The notes under the pieces are model-generated. The model did not search any database and had not been told where the DNA came from. It saw only the letters and a list, made by a program, of their open reading frames with translations. Below, in pieces: positions 38,310-48,145 of a DNA stretch of 64,000 nt. Within the stretch, counting starts at the first letter, position 1; the number at the start of each line of letters is the position of its first letter. This stretch comes from Aeromonas rivipollensis (GTDB lineage Bacteria; Pseudomonadota; Gammaproteobacteria; Enterobacterales; Aeromonadaceae), in the NCBI RefSeq assembly GCF_010974825.1, contig NZ_JAAILA010000026.1:124001-188000 (forward strand). Reading direction: 5' to 3'. The position numbers and the translations under genes were made by a program.

Positions 38310-39560
38310 TCAGGCCAGCTTGAAGGCCTGGATATGGGTATCCAGGGTCTGGCTGTGGTGCTCCACCAGTTCGGAGGCATCTTTCAGCTCCCGCAGTACC
38401 ACCACGGATCCTTCCACCACCTGCTTGACCTGCTCCAGGTTGGCGTTCATCTCTTCGGCCACCGAGCTCTGCTGCTCGGAGGCGGCGGCGATCTGGCGGT
38501 TCATGTCGGCCACCCCCTGTACCCGCTGCACTATGGTGGCGAGCTGGGTGCCTGCCTGGGTCACCTGTTCGACCCCCTTGTCCGCCTGCTGCACGCTCTC
38601 GGCCATCAGGCCGACGGCCTGGCGGGCATTGCCCTGCAGCAGCTCGATCATCTTCTGGATCTCGACGGTGGCGGCCTGGGCCCGGTTCGCCAGTTCGCGC
38701 ACCTCGGAGGCGACCACGGCGAAGCCGCGTCCCGCCTCACCCGCGCGGGCGGCCTCGATGGCGGCGTTCAGGGCCAGCAGGTTGGTCTGCTCCGAGATGC
38801 TGCGGATGGTGTCCACCACGGAGCCGATGCGATCGACCCCGTGCTCCACCTCGTTGACCACGGCAGAGGAGCGCTGGATGTTGCCGGAGAGGGTGTCTAT
38901 GGTGCTGACGGTGGCGGCCACGCAGCGACTCCCCTCCTCGGCCAGGGCGCTGGCGTCGGCGGTGGCGTGGGAGGCTTGCTCCGCATGGTTGGCCACCTCG
39001 CGAATGGCACCCACCATCTGGCTCATGGCGCTGGCGAGCTGTTCTATCTGGGTGAACTCTTCGTTGATCGCCTCGTTGGCCTCATCCATGCACAGAGTCA
39101 CCTGGGAGGCGATGTCGTTGAGCTCCTTGCAGGCGGCGCGCTGGGTGCCGAACACCTCCTTGAGGTTCTCCTGGGAGTGGGCGACCGCCTTGGCGATGTC
39201 ACCGAACTCGTCCCGGGACTTGAGCAGCACGCTGTGGCTGAGATCCTTGCGGGCGAAGCGCTCCAGCAGCCCCACCAGGTAATGCACCTGCTTGACCATG
39301 AGGCGGGAGCCGGTCAGCAGCAGCACCACGAAGACGATCCCCATCAGCGCCGTCTCCATCAGGCCGGTCCAGAGCAGGCGATCGGCGATGGCATTGGCCT
39401 TGGCGGCATCTATGCCCTCGCCGAGCAGGGTGGCTTCCAGGTTGCTGGCATCGAACCAGAGCTTGGCCAGCAAGAGCAGCGTGCTGAACACCATGAGCAG
39501 CACCACCTTGGGCACCAGTCGGATGTTGCTCATTCGCCTCTCCAGCGAGTTTAACTGCAT
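38310..39560 (-). CDS. Methyl-accepting chemotaxis protein with a very short sensor domain
   Basis: 416-residue receptor. Two transmembrane helices (about 14-35 and 69-88) enclose only some 30 residues in the periplasm, too small for a normal ligand-binding domain. HAMP region follows ([21 protein letters not shown]), then the signalling hairpin with [18 protein letters not shown] and [12 protein letters not shown]. The start at 39560 has AAGGAGAAAGG upstream. It may sense membrane or energy state rather than a solute. No CheR-docking pentapeptide at the C terminus. Its 3' end is duplicated downstream. Confidence 0.9.
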   Translation of the reverse strand: MQLNSLERRMSNIRLVPKVVLLMVFSTLLLLAKLWFDASNLEATLLGEGIDAAKANAIADRLLWTGLMETALMGIVFVVLLLTGSRLMVKQVHYLVGLLERFARKDLSHSVLLKSRDEFGDIAKAVAHSQENLKEVFGTQRAACKELNDIASQVTLCMDEANEAINEEFTQIEQLASAMSQMVGAIREVANHAEQASHATADASALAEEGSRCVAATVSTIDTLSGNIQRSSAVVNEVEHGVDRIGSVVDTIRSISEQTNLLALNAAIEAARAGEAGRGFAVVASEVRELANRAQAATVEIQKMIELLQGNARQAVGLMAESVQQADKGVEQVTQAGTQLATIVQRVQGVADMNRQIAAASEQQSSVAEEMNANLEQVKQVVEGSVVVLRELKDASELVEHHSQTLDTHIQAFKLA

Positions 39561-39661
39561 AACCTTTCTCCTTCTTAATGGCCATTTTTCCTTTGTCCTC
39601 AGGACTATCGGCATTATCTTCCGTTTTATTAATTCGCACTGTGCCTAAAGTAGGAAAATGT

Positions 39662-40414
39662 ATGCGACATCACTCTTCTGGCCTGAGATCCATGGATCTG
39701 CTGATGGCGTTTCTGTCGGTGATCTCCGTTTGTCTGGTCTGCGCCCGCTGGTGGGGTCACCGCGAGTGGAGCCCGCAGACCCTGCAACTCTTCTATGACG
39801 TCGACAGCCTGATCTGCTATTTCTTCCTCGCCCACTTCGCCTACGGCTGGGTGAGGGCCCCCGATCGCATGGCCTTCTTCAAGGCCAACTGGTTCTATCT
39901 GCCGGGCAGCCTGCCCATGGTGGAGCAGCTGCGCTGGGCACGGCTGATCCAGCTGTGGCGGGTCTATCAGCTGCTGCGAGACAGGCCGGACCTGCTGGTC
40001 ATGTTTCGCCGGGAGCGCAACGAGACCACCTTGTCCGGCATCCTCTTCCTCTTCTTCCTGCTGCTGGGGGTGGGCTCGGGCGTCATGTACTGGCTGGAGA
40101 CGGGCCAGCCAGGGAGCCTGATCCAGACGCCTTACGATGCCTTCTGGTGGACGCTCGTGACGCTGTCTACCGTGGGCTACGGGGATCTGGTACCCAGGAC
40201 GGAGGAGGGGCGCTTCGTCGCCAGCCTGCTCATCCTGTTTGGTGTGGGTCTGTTCGGTGCCCTCAGCGGTTTCATGGCCAGCCTGTTCGTGCATCCCGGC
40301 AAGACCAACGACGACACCACACTGTGGCGGCGCCAGCAGAGCGAGCAGCAGGCGCAACTGCTGCAGGAGCTGAAGGCCCTGCGCGCCGAGGTGAAGGCAT
40401 TGCAACAGAAGTAG
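39662..40414 (+). CDS. Potassium channel protein (TVGYGD filter)
   Basis: 250-residue ion-channel protein. Selectivity filter TVGYGD at 170-175 between two helices (LSGILFLFFLLLGVGSGVMYWL and FVASLLILFGVGLFGALSGFMASL), preceded by two or three hydrophobic segments and an Arg-rich helix (WARLIQLWRVYQLLRDR) resembling an S4-like sensor. C-terminal coiled coil (EQQAQLLQELKALRAEVKALQQ) probably assembles the tetramer. No RCK domain. ATG at 39662 with AGGA six bases before. Divergent from the chemoreceptor with about 100 bases between. Confidence 0.9.
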   Translation: MRHHSSGLRSMDLLMAFLSVISVCLVCARWWGHREWSPQTLQLFYDVDSLICYFFLAHFAYGWVRAPDRMAFFKANWFYLPGSLPMVEQLRWARLIQLWRVYQLLRDRPDLLVMFRRERNETTLSGILFLFFLLLGVGSGVMYWLETGQPGSLIQTPYDAFWWTLVTLSTVGYGDLVPRTEEGRFVASLLILFGVGLFGALSGFMASLFVHPGKTNDDTTLWRRQQSEQQAQLLQELKALRAEVKALQQK

Positions 40415-40567
40415 CCTGCGGCGTCTGGAATGGTCGCGTGGCAAACGGGAGAAGCCGTGAGACGCCTCTCAGTCAGGGGGGCGCCGTTTTTCTTTGCTTG
40501 TCCTTTGACCCGCTGGCGGCTTAACATTCGGCCTGCAACCTAATTCAACGAAGAGAATCGATCGACC

Positions 40568-41173
40568 ATGCGCGCCCTTCTCGGGATCTTGATCTGCTTG
40601 TGTGCCCAACAGGTACTGGCCGATACCCGTTATGTCTCAGACAACATCTTTACCTATATCCACAACGGTCCTGGCACCCAGTACCGGATCCTCGGCAGCG
40701 TCAAGGCCGGTGAACCGCTGGAGGTCAAGGCGGTGAACAACGACGCCGGTTTCACCCAGGTGGTGGACGGCCGTGGTCGTGAAGGCTGGATCAAGAACAG
40801 CGAACTGCAGGCGGAGATCAGCCTGCGCGAGCGTCTGCCCCAGGTTCAGAAGGAGCTGGATGAGGCCAAGGCCCGCCTGCTGAACCTCAATGGCGACAAC
40901 GAGCGACGCTTCGCCGAGAAGGATGGCCAGATCACCGAGCAGAGCAAGGAGATCGCCAGCCTGAAGGCCCAGCTCGCCAGCCAGAGCACAGAGATGAGCA
41001 GCCTCAAGGAACAGAACGACGCCCTGACCCAGAGCTATGACAACCAGGAGCACGACATGCAGATGGATTGGTTCATCCGCGGTGGTGCCATGGTGCTGGG
41101 GGGTATACTGCTCGGTATTTTGCTCCCCATGCTCCCCCGTCGTCGCAAGAGCAGCGAGCGTTGGATGAATTGA
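40568..41173 (+). CDS. SH3-domain membrane protein (YgiM / TIGR04211 type)
   Basis: 201-residue protein: signal peptide MRALLGILICLCAQQVLA, bacterial SH3 domain about 20-85 (TYIHNGPGTQYRILGSVKAGEPLEV, GREGWIKNSEL), a long coiled coil (about 90-165) and a single C-terminal transmembrane helix followed by a basic tail (RRRKSSERW). This is the layout of E. coli YgiM. Likely an inner-membrane protein with its SH3 and coil in the periplasm; envelope role inferred. Terminator follows. Confidence 0.9.
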   Translation: MRALLGILICLCAQQVLADTRYVSDNIFTYIHNGPGTQYRILGSVKAGEPLEVKAVNNDAGFTQVVDGRGREGWIKNSELQAEISLRERLPQVQKELDEAKARLLNLNGDNERRFAEKDGQITEQSKEIASLKAQLASQSTEMSSLKEQNDALTQSYDNQEHDMQMDWFIRGGAMVLGGILLGILLPMLPRRRKSSERWMN

Positions 41174-41195
41174 TCGCCCGGGCGGTCGCAACGAG

Positions 41196-41220
41196 AAAGG
41201 TCGCCACGGCGACCTTTTTT
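41196..41220 (+). terminator. Terminator after the SH3 protein gene
   Basis: AAAGGTCGCC-AC-GGCGACCTTT followed by TTT. Confidence 0.92.
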
Positions 41221-41342
41221 CATGGGTGCGCACCGGGACGGGATCTTGACCAGGTCGGGGGTCGCCAGGGGGCCTCTGCGGCCGTAAGATGAGCCGAATT
41301 ATCCCGTGCCCCGGGCACCCTTCTCAACAAGAGCCTTCACAT

Positions 41343-42122
41343 ATGTCATCAACCGAACAGGCCCGCTGGTTCGTGCTGGGGGGCGATCACCTCGTCCTGC
41401 TGGATGCCCAGGGGCAGATCCCAGGAGGCCCGCGCGCCTGCTTGCCCTCCCCGCTACAAGAGGCCCCGTTCGAGCGCTTCGACGACTGGGATGGCGAGCC
41501 TTGCTATCTGCTGGATCTGGGGACAACTGCCGATACCCAGGCCATGACGGGCCTGCGCCAGCTGATGGTGGCTGGCGATGAAGAGGGCTTTCGCCTCGCC
41601 GGACGCGCCTGGCAGCTGGCCACCTTCCGCCGCAGCCATCGCTTCTGCGGCGAGTGTGGCGCCCCCATGGTACCCAAGAGCGGGGAGTGGGCACAGGTGT
41701 GTCGGCATGGTCATGTCGTCTATCCGCGCATCTCCCCCTGCATCATAGTGGCGGTGCGCAAGGGGCCGGCGATCCTGCTGGCGGCCCATCGCCGTCACTA
41801 TCAGGCCGACGATCCCATGTATACGGTGCTGGCGGGCTTCGTGGAGGCGGGGGAGAACCTGGAGCAGTGCGTGGCGCGGGAGGTGTTCGAGGAGAGCGGC
41901 ATCCGGGTATGCAACGTGCGCTATGTGGCGAGCCAGCCCTGGCCCTTCCCCCACAGCCTGATGATGGGCTTCACCGCCGACTACCAGAGCGGCGAGATCA
42001 AGGTGCAGGACGACGAGCTGGTGGCCGCCGGTTTCTTCGAGGCGGACCAACTGCCACGGCTGCCCCCCCACGGCACCATAGCGCGGCGGTTGATCGAGCA
42101 GAGCCTCGCAGAGAAGCGGTGA
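41343..42122 (+). CDS. nudC: NADH pyrophosphatase / RNA NAD-decapping hydrolase
   Basis: 259-residue NudC that splits NADH to NMNH and AMP and removes NAD caps from RNA. N-terminal domain, zinc ribbon, then a complete Nudix box (165-187: GFVEAGEN to REVFEESGI). The ribbon has Cys102, Cys105 and Cys120, but where E. coli has the fourth cysteine (CxxC) this protein has CRHGH (Gly123, with His122 and His124), so a histidine probably replaces the fourth ligand. The SQPWPFPxS motif typical of NudC is present. ATG at 41343. Confidence 0.94.
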   Translation: MSSTEQARWFVLGGDHLVLLDAQGQIPGGPRACLPSPLQEAPFERFDDWDGEPCYLLDLGTTADTQAMTGLRQLMVAGDEEGFRLAGRAWQLATFRRSHRFCGECGAPMVPKSGEWAQVCRHGHVVYPRISPCIIVAVRKGPAILLAAHRRHYQADDPMYTVLAGFVEAGENLEQCVAREVFEESGIRVCNVRYVASQPWPFPHSLMMGFTADYQSGEIKVQDDELVAAGFFEADQLPRLPPHGTIARRLIEQSLAEKR

Positions 42123-42272
42123 GGGCGAGGCCCTGAAAAGCGGGGTCCTGGTTTGCGCCCCCTCACATCTTTGCACTCCGGCGACCCTGCGGCGCGTTTG
42201 TGCCGCCCTCAGCCTCGCACAAAGTGGTATCATATCCGCCATTTTATGCTGGATATGAACTCAGGAACTGGG

Positions 42273-43340
42273 ATGAAAGAGCTGAAGAACGATCGATACC
42301 TGCGTGCCCTGCTGCGCCAGGATGTGGACATGACCCCGGTGTGGATGATGCGTCAGGCTGGCCGCTACCTGCCGGAATACAAGGCGACCCGCGCCGTCGC
42401 GGGGGACTTCATGTCCCTGTGCCGCAACGCCGAGCTGGCCTGTGAAGTCACCTTGCAGCCCCTGCGCCGCTATCCCCTCGATGCCGCCATCCTCTTCTCC
42501 GACATCCTGACCGTGCCCGACGCCATGGGGCTGGGCCTCTACTTCGAGCACGGGGAAGGCCCGCGCTTCGAACGCCCCATCAAGTCCATGGCCGACGTGC
42601 AGGCGCTGCCCATCCCGGATCCGGAAGACGAGCTGGGTTACGTGATGAACGCGGTGCGCACCATTCGCCGCGAGCTCAAGGGCGAAGTGCCGCTGATCGG
42701 CTTCTCCGGCAGCCCCTGGACCCTGGCCACCTACATGGTGGAGGGGGGCAGCTCCAAGGCCTTCACCAAGATCAAGCAGATGATGTATGCAGAGCCCATG
42801 ACACTGCACCTGCTGCTGGACAAGCTGGCGGACAGCGTGATTGCCTATCTCAATGCCCAGATCAAGGCCGGTGCCCAGTCGGTCATGGTGTTCGACACCT
42901 GGGGCGGCGTGCTGACCCCGCGGGATTACCGCGACTTCTCCCTGCAGTACATGCACAAGATCGTCGATGGCCTGATCCGTGAGAATGAGGGGCGCCGCGT
43001 GCCGGTCACCCTGTTCACCAAGAACGGCGGCCAGTGGCTGGAGCAGATCGCCGCCACCGGCTGCGACGCCCTGGGGCTGGACTGGACCACAGACATAGCG
43101 GATGCCAAGCGCCGGGTCGGCGACAAGGTGGCGCTGCAGGGCAACATGGATCCTTCCATGCTCTACGCCGCACCTGCGCGTATTCGCGAAGAGGTCGCCA
43201 CCATACTGGCGGGCTTTGGCAGCGGCAACGGCCACGTCTTCAACCTGGGTCACGGCATCCATCAGGATGTTGATCCGGAGCACGCCGGGGTGTTTGTGAA
43301 CGCGGTGCACGAGCTGTCGGCTCAGTACCACGGTCGCTGA
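42273..43340 (+). CDS. hemE: Uroporphyrinogen decarboxylase
   Basis: 355-residue cytosolic heme enzyme converting uroporphyrinogen III to coproporphyrinogen III (E. coli 354). Signatures [15 protein letters not shown] near residue 22 and [17 protein letters not shown]; the aspartate of [14 protein letters not shown] is present. The ATG at 42273 follows AGGA and gives the family start [16 protein letters not shown]. It lies 150 bases after nudC, the same order as in E. coli (nudC-hemE). Perfect terminator follows. Confidence 0.97.
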   Translation: MKELKNDRYLRALLRQDVDMTPVWMMRQAGRYLPEYKATRAVAGDFMSLCRNAELACEVTLQPLRRYPLDAAILFSDILTVPDAMGLGLYFEHGEGPRFERPIKSMADVQALPIPDPEDELGYVMNAVRTIRRELKGEVPLIGFSGSPWTLATYMVEGGSSKAFTKIKQMMYAEPMTLHLLLDKLADSVIAYLNAQIKAGAQSVMVFDTWGGVLTPRDYRDFSLQYMHKIVDGLIRENEGRRVPVTLFTKNGGQWLEQIAATGCDALGLDWTTDIADAKRRVGDKVALQGNMDPSMLYAAPARIREEVATILAGFGSGNGHVFNLGHGIHQDVDPEHAGVFVNAVHELSAQYHGR

Positions 43341-43362
43341 GCGCGGCAGACAGCACAATGAG

Positions 43363-43386
43363 AACGGGGCCTGCGGGCCCCGTTTT
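43363..43386 (+). terminator. Terminator after hemE
   Basis: AACGGGGCC-TGCG-GGCCCCGTT followed by TT. Confidence 0.9.
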
Positions 43387-43527
43387 GCTGCCCGGCCTCG
43401 CGGGGGCTGCATCCTGGTCACCGCTCGGGTTACACTGCACCACCACTGAACAGGGTCGAGGACAGGATGGGCGAGTACGCCTCCTGACGACTGGGTGAGG
43501 GCGTCGTTGAACATGGCAGGAGGCAGG

Positions 43528-44457
43528 ATGGGCAAGAGTGCATGGGACTGGGGAATCGACCTTGGTGGAACCAAGTGCGAGTGCGTGGTGCTCGAGGGTG
43601 ACGAGGTGCTGCTGCGCCATCGCATCCCCACCGAGCGCCGTGGCGGTTACGAGCACATGATAGGCCAGATCGCCAAGCTGGTGGACGAGTGCGCCGAGCG
43701 GCTCGGCCAGCGTCCCGCCATCCTCGGCATGGGCACCCCGGGGGCGCGGGATCCCCAGACCGGGCTGATGAAAAACTGCAACACCACAGAGCTCAACGGC
43801 AAGCCGTTCAAGGAAGATCTGGAGCGCCGGCTCGGCATTCCTGTGCTGATCGCCAACGACGCCAACTGCTTCGCCCTGGCGGAAACCCATCTGGGGGCGG
43901 TGCGCCAGCACCATCCCGAAGCGAAAGTGGTGTTCGGCATCATCATGGGCACAGGGGTTGGCTCCGGCATCGTCATCAACGGCCAGATCCTCAACGGCCA
44001 TCACGGCATCGCCGGTGAGTGGGGCCACAACGTGCTCTCCCCCGACGGTCCAGAGTGCTACTGCGGCAAGCGCGGCTGTGTCGAGACCTTCATCAGCGGC
44101 CCGGCGCTGGAGGCTTGGTATGAAGCCAAGGCCAGGCGCCACCTGTCACTGGCCCAGATAGTGGCGGCGACGGCCCACGATCATGTGGCCAAACTCACCA
44201 TGGACAGGCTGCACCTGCTGTTCGGCCAGGCCCTGGCCAACGTGGTCAACATCCTGGATCCGGACGTCATCGTCATCGGCGGTGGTGTGGGCAACGTGCA
44301 GAGTCTCTACAGCGTCGGTCGGCAGACTGTGCTGCCATTTCTGTTCAATCCCCGCTTCGCCACCCCCATCATTGCCCCGGCCCTGGGTGACAGCGCCGGT
44401 GTGTTCGGGGCCGCGCTGCTGGCCAGGGGCGTCTTCCGGGAGGCCCTGCTGTCGTGA
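43528..44457 (+). CDS. ROK-family sugar kinase (NagK/fructokinase-like)
   Basis: 309-residue ROK kinase. ATP motif GIDLGGTKCECVVL at the N terminus, AND catalytic region (IANDANCFALAETHLGA), MGTGVGSGIVINGQ, and the zinc-binding ROK signature CYCGKRGCVETFISGP. It phosphorylates a hexose, possibly N-acetylglucosamine or fructose; I cannot tell which. GGAGG lies before the ATG at 43528; an ATG at 43513 lacks a site. Just 49 bases precede epd, so it may share that transcript. Confidence 0.87.
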   Translation: MGKSAWDWGIDLGGTKCECVVLEGDEVLLRHRIPTERRGGYEHMIGQIAKLVDECAERLGQRPAILGMGTPGARDPQTGLMKNCNTTELNGKPFKEDLERRLGIPVLIANDANCFALAETHLGAVRQHHPEAKVVFGIIMGTGVGSGIVINGQILNGHHGIAGEWGHNVLSPDGPECYCGKRGCVETFISGPALEAWYEAKARRHLSLAQIVAATAHDHVAKLTMDRLHLLFGQALANVVNILDPDVIVIGGGVGNVQSLYSVGRQTVLPFLFNPRFATPIIAPALGDSAGVFGAALLARGVFREALLS

Positions 44458-44506
44458 AGCAGTCAGGGGCCCGTCACTTTGTCGCAGGTAAGGACACAGA
44501 TTTTTC

Positions 44507-45517
44507 ATGATCAAGATTGCCATCAACGGATACGGGCGCATCGGTCGCAACGTGTTGCGGGCCCTCTACGAGAGCGGCCGCGATAACCAGCTTAAGATAG
44601 TCGCCATCAACGAGCTGGCGGCCCCCGAAGCCATGGTGCACCTCACCCGCTTCGACACCAGCCACGGCCGCTTCGGCTATCCGGTGCAGCTCGCCGGCAA
44701 CAGCATGCTGGTGGGGGAGGATCTCATCTCCCTGTTTGCCGAGCGGGATCCGTCGCGCTTGCCCTGGCGGGCGCTGGGGGTGGATGTGGTGCTGGACTGC
44801 ACCGGGGTATTCGGCTCCCGGGCCGATGCCGAACTGCATCTTGGGGCGGGGGCGGGCAAGGTGCTCTTCTCCCATCCGGCGGATGCGGATGTGGATGCGA
44901 CCATAGTCTACGGGGTGAACCATCAGGTGCTGACGGGACGGGAGCGGATCGTCTCCAATGCCTCCTGTACCACCAACTGCGTGGTGCCCGTCATCGAAAC
45001 ATTGCATCGAGAATTCGAGATAAATTGTGGTACTATTACGACAATTCATTCGGCCATGCACGATCAGCAAGTCATCGACGCTTACCACAGCGACTTGCGC
45101 CGAACCCGGGCCGCCAGCCAGTCCATCATTCCGGTGGATACCAAGCTGGCAAAGGGGTTGGAGCGAATCCTCCCCCACTTCGCCGGCAAGTTCGAGGCGA
45201 TCGCGGTGCGGGTGCCGACCATCAACGTCACCGCCATGGATCTGAGCATTACTGTTCGTAAAAAAGTGACAGTTAGTGACGTAAATCAAGCCCTGCAACG
45301 GGCATCCAGAGGTACATTACAGGGTATCCTGGACTACACGGAAGAGCCGCTGGTCTCCGTAGACTTTAATCATGATGCACACTCCTGCATCATTGATGGT
45401 ACCCAGACCCGGGTGAGCGATGCCAACCTCGTCAAGATGTTGATGTGGTGTGATAACGAATGGGGCTTCGCCAACCGCATGCTGGATACCACCCGGGCCA
45501 TGATGGCCGCAGGCTGA
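44507..45517 (+). CDS. epd: Erythrose-4-phosphate dehydrogenase
   Basis: 336-residue GAPDH-family enzyme; oxidises erythrose 4-phosphate in pyridoxal phosphate synthesis. NAD motif [15 protein letters not shown], catalytic Cys154 in SNASCTTNC, and [14 protein letters not shown] at the end. Placed next to pgk-fba as in E. coli, and the LFSHPADAD region differs from true GapA, favouring epd. The last 500 bases (from about 45,000) are clearly AT-richer than the first part, and contain a perfect 8-6-8 inverted repeat at 45372-45393; pgk promoters are known inside epd in E. coli. Confidence 0.9.
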   Translation: MIKIAINGYGRIGRNVLRALYESGRDNQLKIVAINELAAPEAMVHLTRFDTSHGRFGYPVQLAGNSMLVGEDLISLFAERDPSRLPWRALGVDVVLDCTGVFGSRADAELHLGAGAGKVLFSHPADADVDATIVYGVNHQVLTGRERIVSNASCTTNCVVPVIETLHREFEINCGTITTIHSAMHDQQVIDAYHSDLRRTRAASQSIIPVDTKLAKGLERILPHFAGKFEAIAVRVPTINVTAMDLSITVRKKVTVSDVNQALQRASRGTLQGILDYTEEPLVSVDFNHDAHSCIIDGTQTRVSDANLVKMLMWCDNEWGFANRMLDTTRAMMAAG

Positions 45518-45583
45518 GAGCCTGCACCGGGCGCAAGGTTACTGTTTTTTTAACATTACCTGAAAATATATAGAGGACTGAAT

Positions 45584-46747
45584 ATGTCTGTTATCAAGAT
45601 GACCGACCTGGATCTGGCGGGTAAACGCGTTCTGATCCGTGCTGACCTGAACGTGCCGGTAAAAGACGGCAAGGTCACCTCCGACGCACGTATCGTGGCT
45701 ACCCTGCCGACCATCAAGCTGGCTCTGGAAAAGGGCGCCAAGCTGATGATCACTTCCCACCTGGGTCGTCCGACCGAGGGTGAATACAACGAAGAATTCT
45801 CCCTGGCCCCGGTAGTCAACTATCTGAAAGACGCTCTGTCCTGCCCGGTGCGCCTGGCCAAGGATTACCTGGATGGCGTAGACGTCGCCGCAGGTGAGCT
45901 GGTTGTGCTGGAAAACTGCCGTTTCAACAAAGGCGAGAAGAAGAACACCGAAGAGCTGGCCAAAAAATACGCCGCCCTGTGTGACGTCTTTGTAATGGAT
46001 GCATTCGGTACTGCTCACCGCGCCGAAGGCTCCACCTACGGTGTGGCCCAGTTCGCCCCGGTTGCCTGTGCAGGTCCCCTGCTGGCCGGTGAACTGGATG
46101 CCCTGGGCAAGGCCATGCTGAAGCCCGAGCGCCCCATGGTTGCCATCGTTGGCGGCTCCAAGGTCTCCACCAAGCTGACCGTGCTGGAATCCCTCTCCAA
46201 GATCGCTGACCAGCTGGTGGTCGGTGGTGGCATCGCCAACACCTTCATCGCCGCTGCCGGTCACAACGTCGGCAAGTCCCTGTGCGAGCACGACCTGATC
46301 GACACCGCCAAGAAGCTGGCTGCCGAGACCAACATTCCGGTGACTACAGACGTGGTCGTAGGTACCGAGTTCTCCGAATTGACTCCGGCCACCATCAAGT
46401 CCGTTAGCGATGTGACCGACGGCGACATGATCTTCGACATCGGCCCTGACTCTGCCAAGGCCCTGGCCGACATCATCATGAACGCCAAGACCATACTGTG
46501 GAACGGCCCGGTCGGTGTGTTCGAGTTCGACCAGTTCGCCGAAGGCACCAAGGTGATCGCCGAAGCCATCGCCGCTTCCCCGGCCTTCTCCATCGCTGGC
46601 GGTGGTGACACTCTGGCTGCCATCGACAAGTTCGGCATCGCCGACAAGGTCTCCTACATCTCCACCGGCGGCGGCGCCTTCCTGGAGTTCGTAGAAGGCA
46701 AGGTACTGCCGGCTGTCGCGATTCTTGAAGAACGCGCCAAAGCCTAA
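45584..46747 (+). CDS. pgk: Phosphoglycerate kinase
   Basis: 387-residue glycolytic kinase (E. coli 387), transferring phosphate from 1,3-bisphosphoglycerate to ADP. N-terminal [28 protein letters not shown], and the C-terminal nucleotide loop [11 protein letters not shown] followed by [15 protein letters not shown]. Codon use is biased to highly expressed patterns, unlike the neighbouring genes. 66 bases after epd; a GGAGG-like AGAGGACTGA site precedes the ATG. Confidence 0.98.
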   Translation: MSVIKMTDLDLAGKRVLIRADLNVPVKDGKVTSDARIVATLPTIKLALEKGAKLMITSHLGRPTEGEYNEEFSLAPVVNYLKDALSCPVRLAKDYLDGVDVAAGELVVLENCRFNKGEKKNTEELAKKYAALCDVFVMDAFGTAHRAEGSTYGVAQFAPVACAGPLLAGELDALGKAMLKPERPMVAIVGGSKVSTKLTVLESLSKIADQLVVGGGIANTFIAAAGHNVGKSLCEHDLIDTAKKLAAETNIPVTTDVVVGTEFSELTPATIKSVSDVTDGDMIFDIGPDSAKALADIIMNAKTILWNGPVGVFEFDQFAEGTKVIAEAIAASPAFSIAGGGDTLAAIDKFGIADKVSYISTGGGAFLEFVEGKVLPAVAILEERAKA

Positions 46748-46757
46748 TTGACCCGGG

Positions 46758-46820
46758 ACGGGGGGCAAAAGCCTCCCGTTTCGTTTATCATGTGGCCGCT
46801 GTGCCGGTTCATGATGAACC
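46758..46820 (+). promoter_or_regulatory. Attenuator-like hairpin and palindrome between pgk and fba
   Basis: A hairpin ACGGGGGGC-AAAA-GCCTCCCGT (46758-46779, one G-T pair) with TTTCGTTT after it, then the perfect palindrome GGTTCATGATGAACC (46806-46820) followed by CCCCATTTTTT. The first looks like a partial terminator that could set the pgk/fba ratio; the second may be an operator or a second weak terminator. Confidence 0.5.
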
Positions 46821-46863
46821 CCCCATTTTTTATTAACGGCATACGAGAACAGGACGATTAAAC

Positions 46864-47943
46864 ATGTCTAAGAAAATTTTCGACTTCGTAAAACCCGGCG
46901 TGATCACTGGTGATGACGTTCAGAAAGTGTTCGCCATCGCTAAAGAGAACGGCTTCGCTCTGCCTGCCGTGAACTGCGTGGGTACCGACTCCGTCAACGC
47001 CGTGCTGGAAGCTGCCGCCAAGGTCAAAGCCCCGGTCATCGTTCAGTTCTCCAACGGTGGTGCCGTGTTCACCGCCGGCAAGGGTCTGAAGCTGGAAGGC
47101 CAGCAGGCTGCCATCATCGGTGCCATCTCCGGTGCCAAGCACGTGCACGCCGTTGCCGAAGCTTACGGTGTTCCCGTGATCCTGCACACTGACCACGCCG
47201 CCAAGAAGCTGCTGCCGTGGATCGACGGTCTGCTGGAAGCGGGCGAGAAGCACTTCGCTGAAACCGGCAAGCCGCTGTTCTCCTCCCACATGCTGGATCT
47301 GTCCGAAGAGTCTCTGGAAGAGAACATCGACATCTGCTGCGAGTACCTGACCCGCATGGCCAAGATGAACATGACTCTGGAGCTGGAACTGGGTTGCACC
47401 GGTGGCGAAGAAGACGGTGTGGACAACAGCCACATGGATCAATCCGCCCTGTACACCCAGCCGGAAGACGTGGCTTACGCCTACGAGCGTCTGTCCAAGA
47501 TCAGCCCGCGTTTCACCATCGCTGCCTCCTTCGGCAACGTGCACGGTGTCTACAAGCCGGGTAACGTCAAGCTGACCCCGTCCATCCTGGACGCTTCCCA
47601 GAAATACGTTTCCGAGAAGTTTGGTCTGCCTGCCAAGTCCCTGGACTTCGTGTTCCACGGTGGTTCAGGTTCCACCCTGGAAGAGATCCGCGAATCCATC
47701 TCCTACGGCGTCGTGAAGATGAACATCGACACCGACACCCAGTGGGCTACCTGGGAAGGTCTGTTGAACTTCTACAAGACCAACGAAGCCTACCTGCAAG
47801 GCCAGCTGGGCAACCCGGAAGGCGCTGACAAGCCGAACAAGAAGTTCTACGATCCGCGCGTATGGCTGCGTGCCGGTCAGACTTCCATGATCGCCCGCCT
47901 GGAGAAAGCCTTCTCCGACCTGAACGCCATCAACGTACTGTAA
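46864..47943 (+). CDS. fba: Fructose-bisphosphate aldolase, class II
   Basis: 359-residue zinc aldolase (E. coli FbaA length) splitting fructose 1,6-bisphosphate. Catalytic Asp110 and zinc ligand His111 in HTDHAAKK, LELELGCTGGEEDGVD loop and VFHGGSGS. Strong high-expression codon bias. Third gene of epd-pgk-fba; may also be transcribed alone from the 116-base gap. Two strong terminators follow. Confidence 0.98.
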   Translation: MSKKIFDFVKPGVITGDDVQKVFAIAKENGFALPAVNCVGTDSVNAVLEAAAKVKAPVIVQFSNGGAVFTAGKGLKLEGQQAAIIGAISGAKHVHAVAEAYGVPVILHTDHAAKKLLPWIDGLLEAGEKHFAETGKPLFSSHMLDLSEESLEENIDICCEYLTRMAKMNMTLELELGCTGGEEDGVDNSHMDQSALYTQPEDVAYAYERLSKISPRFTIAASFGNVHGVYKPGNVKLTPSILDASQKYVSEKFGLPAKSLDFVFHGGSGSTLEEIRESISYGVVKMNIDTDTQWATWEGLLNFYKTNEAYLQGQLGNPEGADKPNKKFYDPRVWLRAGQTSMIARLEKAFSDLNAINVL

Positions 47944-47967
47944 TTCGTTACCGTATCTTGATTGCTG

Positions 47968-47994
47968 AAGAGGCGCCCTGCGGGGCGCCTCTTT
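47968..47994 (+). terminator. First terminator after fba
   Basis: AAGAGGCGCCC-TGCG-GGGCGCCTCTT followed by T. Confidence 0.92.
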
Positions 47995-48021
47995 CATTGA
48001 GGCCGCCTCGGCTTGCCCCTC

Positions 48022-48047
48022 AAAAGGTGTCCTTCGGGACACCTTTT
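48022..48047. terminator. Second terminator after fba, with TTCG tetraloop
   Basis: Perfect 11-bp stem AAAAGGTGTCC / GGACACCTTTT closed by TTCG, an unusually stable loop. Backs up the first terminator 28 bases upstream. Confidence 0.9.
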
Positions 48048-48145
48048 GCATTTCTGTGATCCTGACAGGCTGGATTGGTGACCCTGGGCTGGGTATTATC
48101 GATGACACTCCGTTTAATTTAGTAAACAAGTGCAACCAAGGCAGG

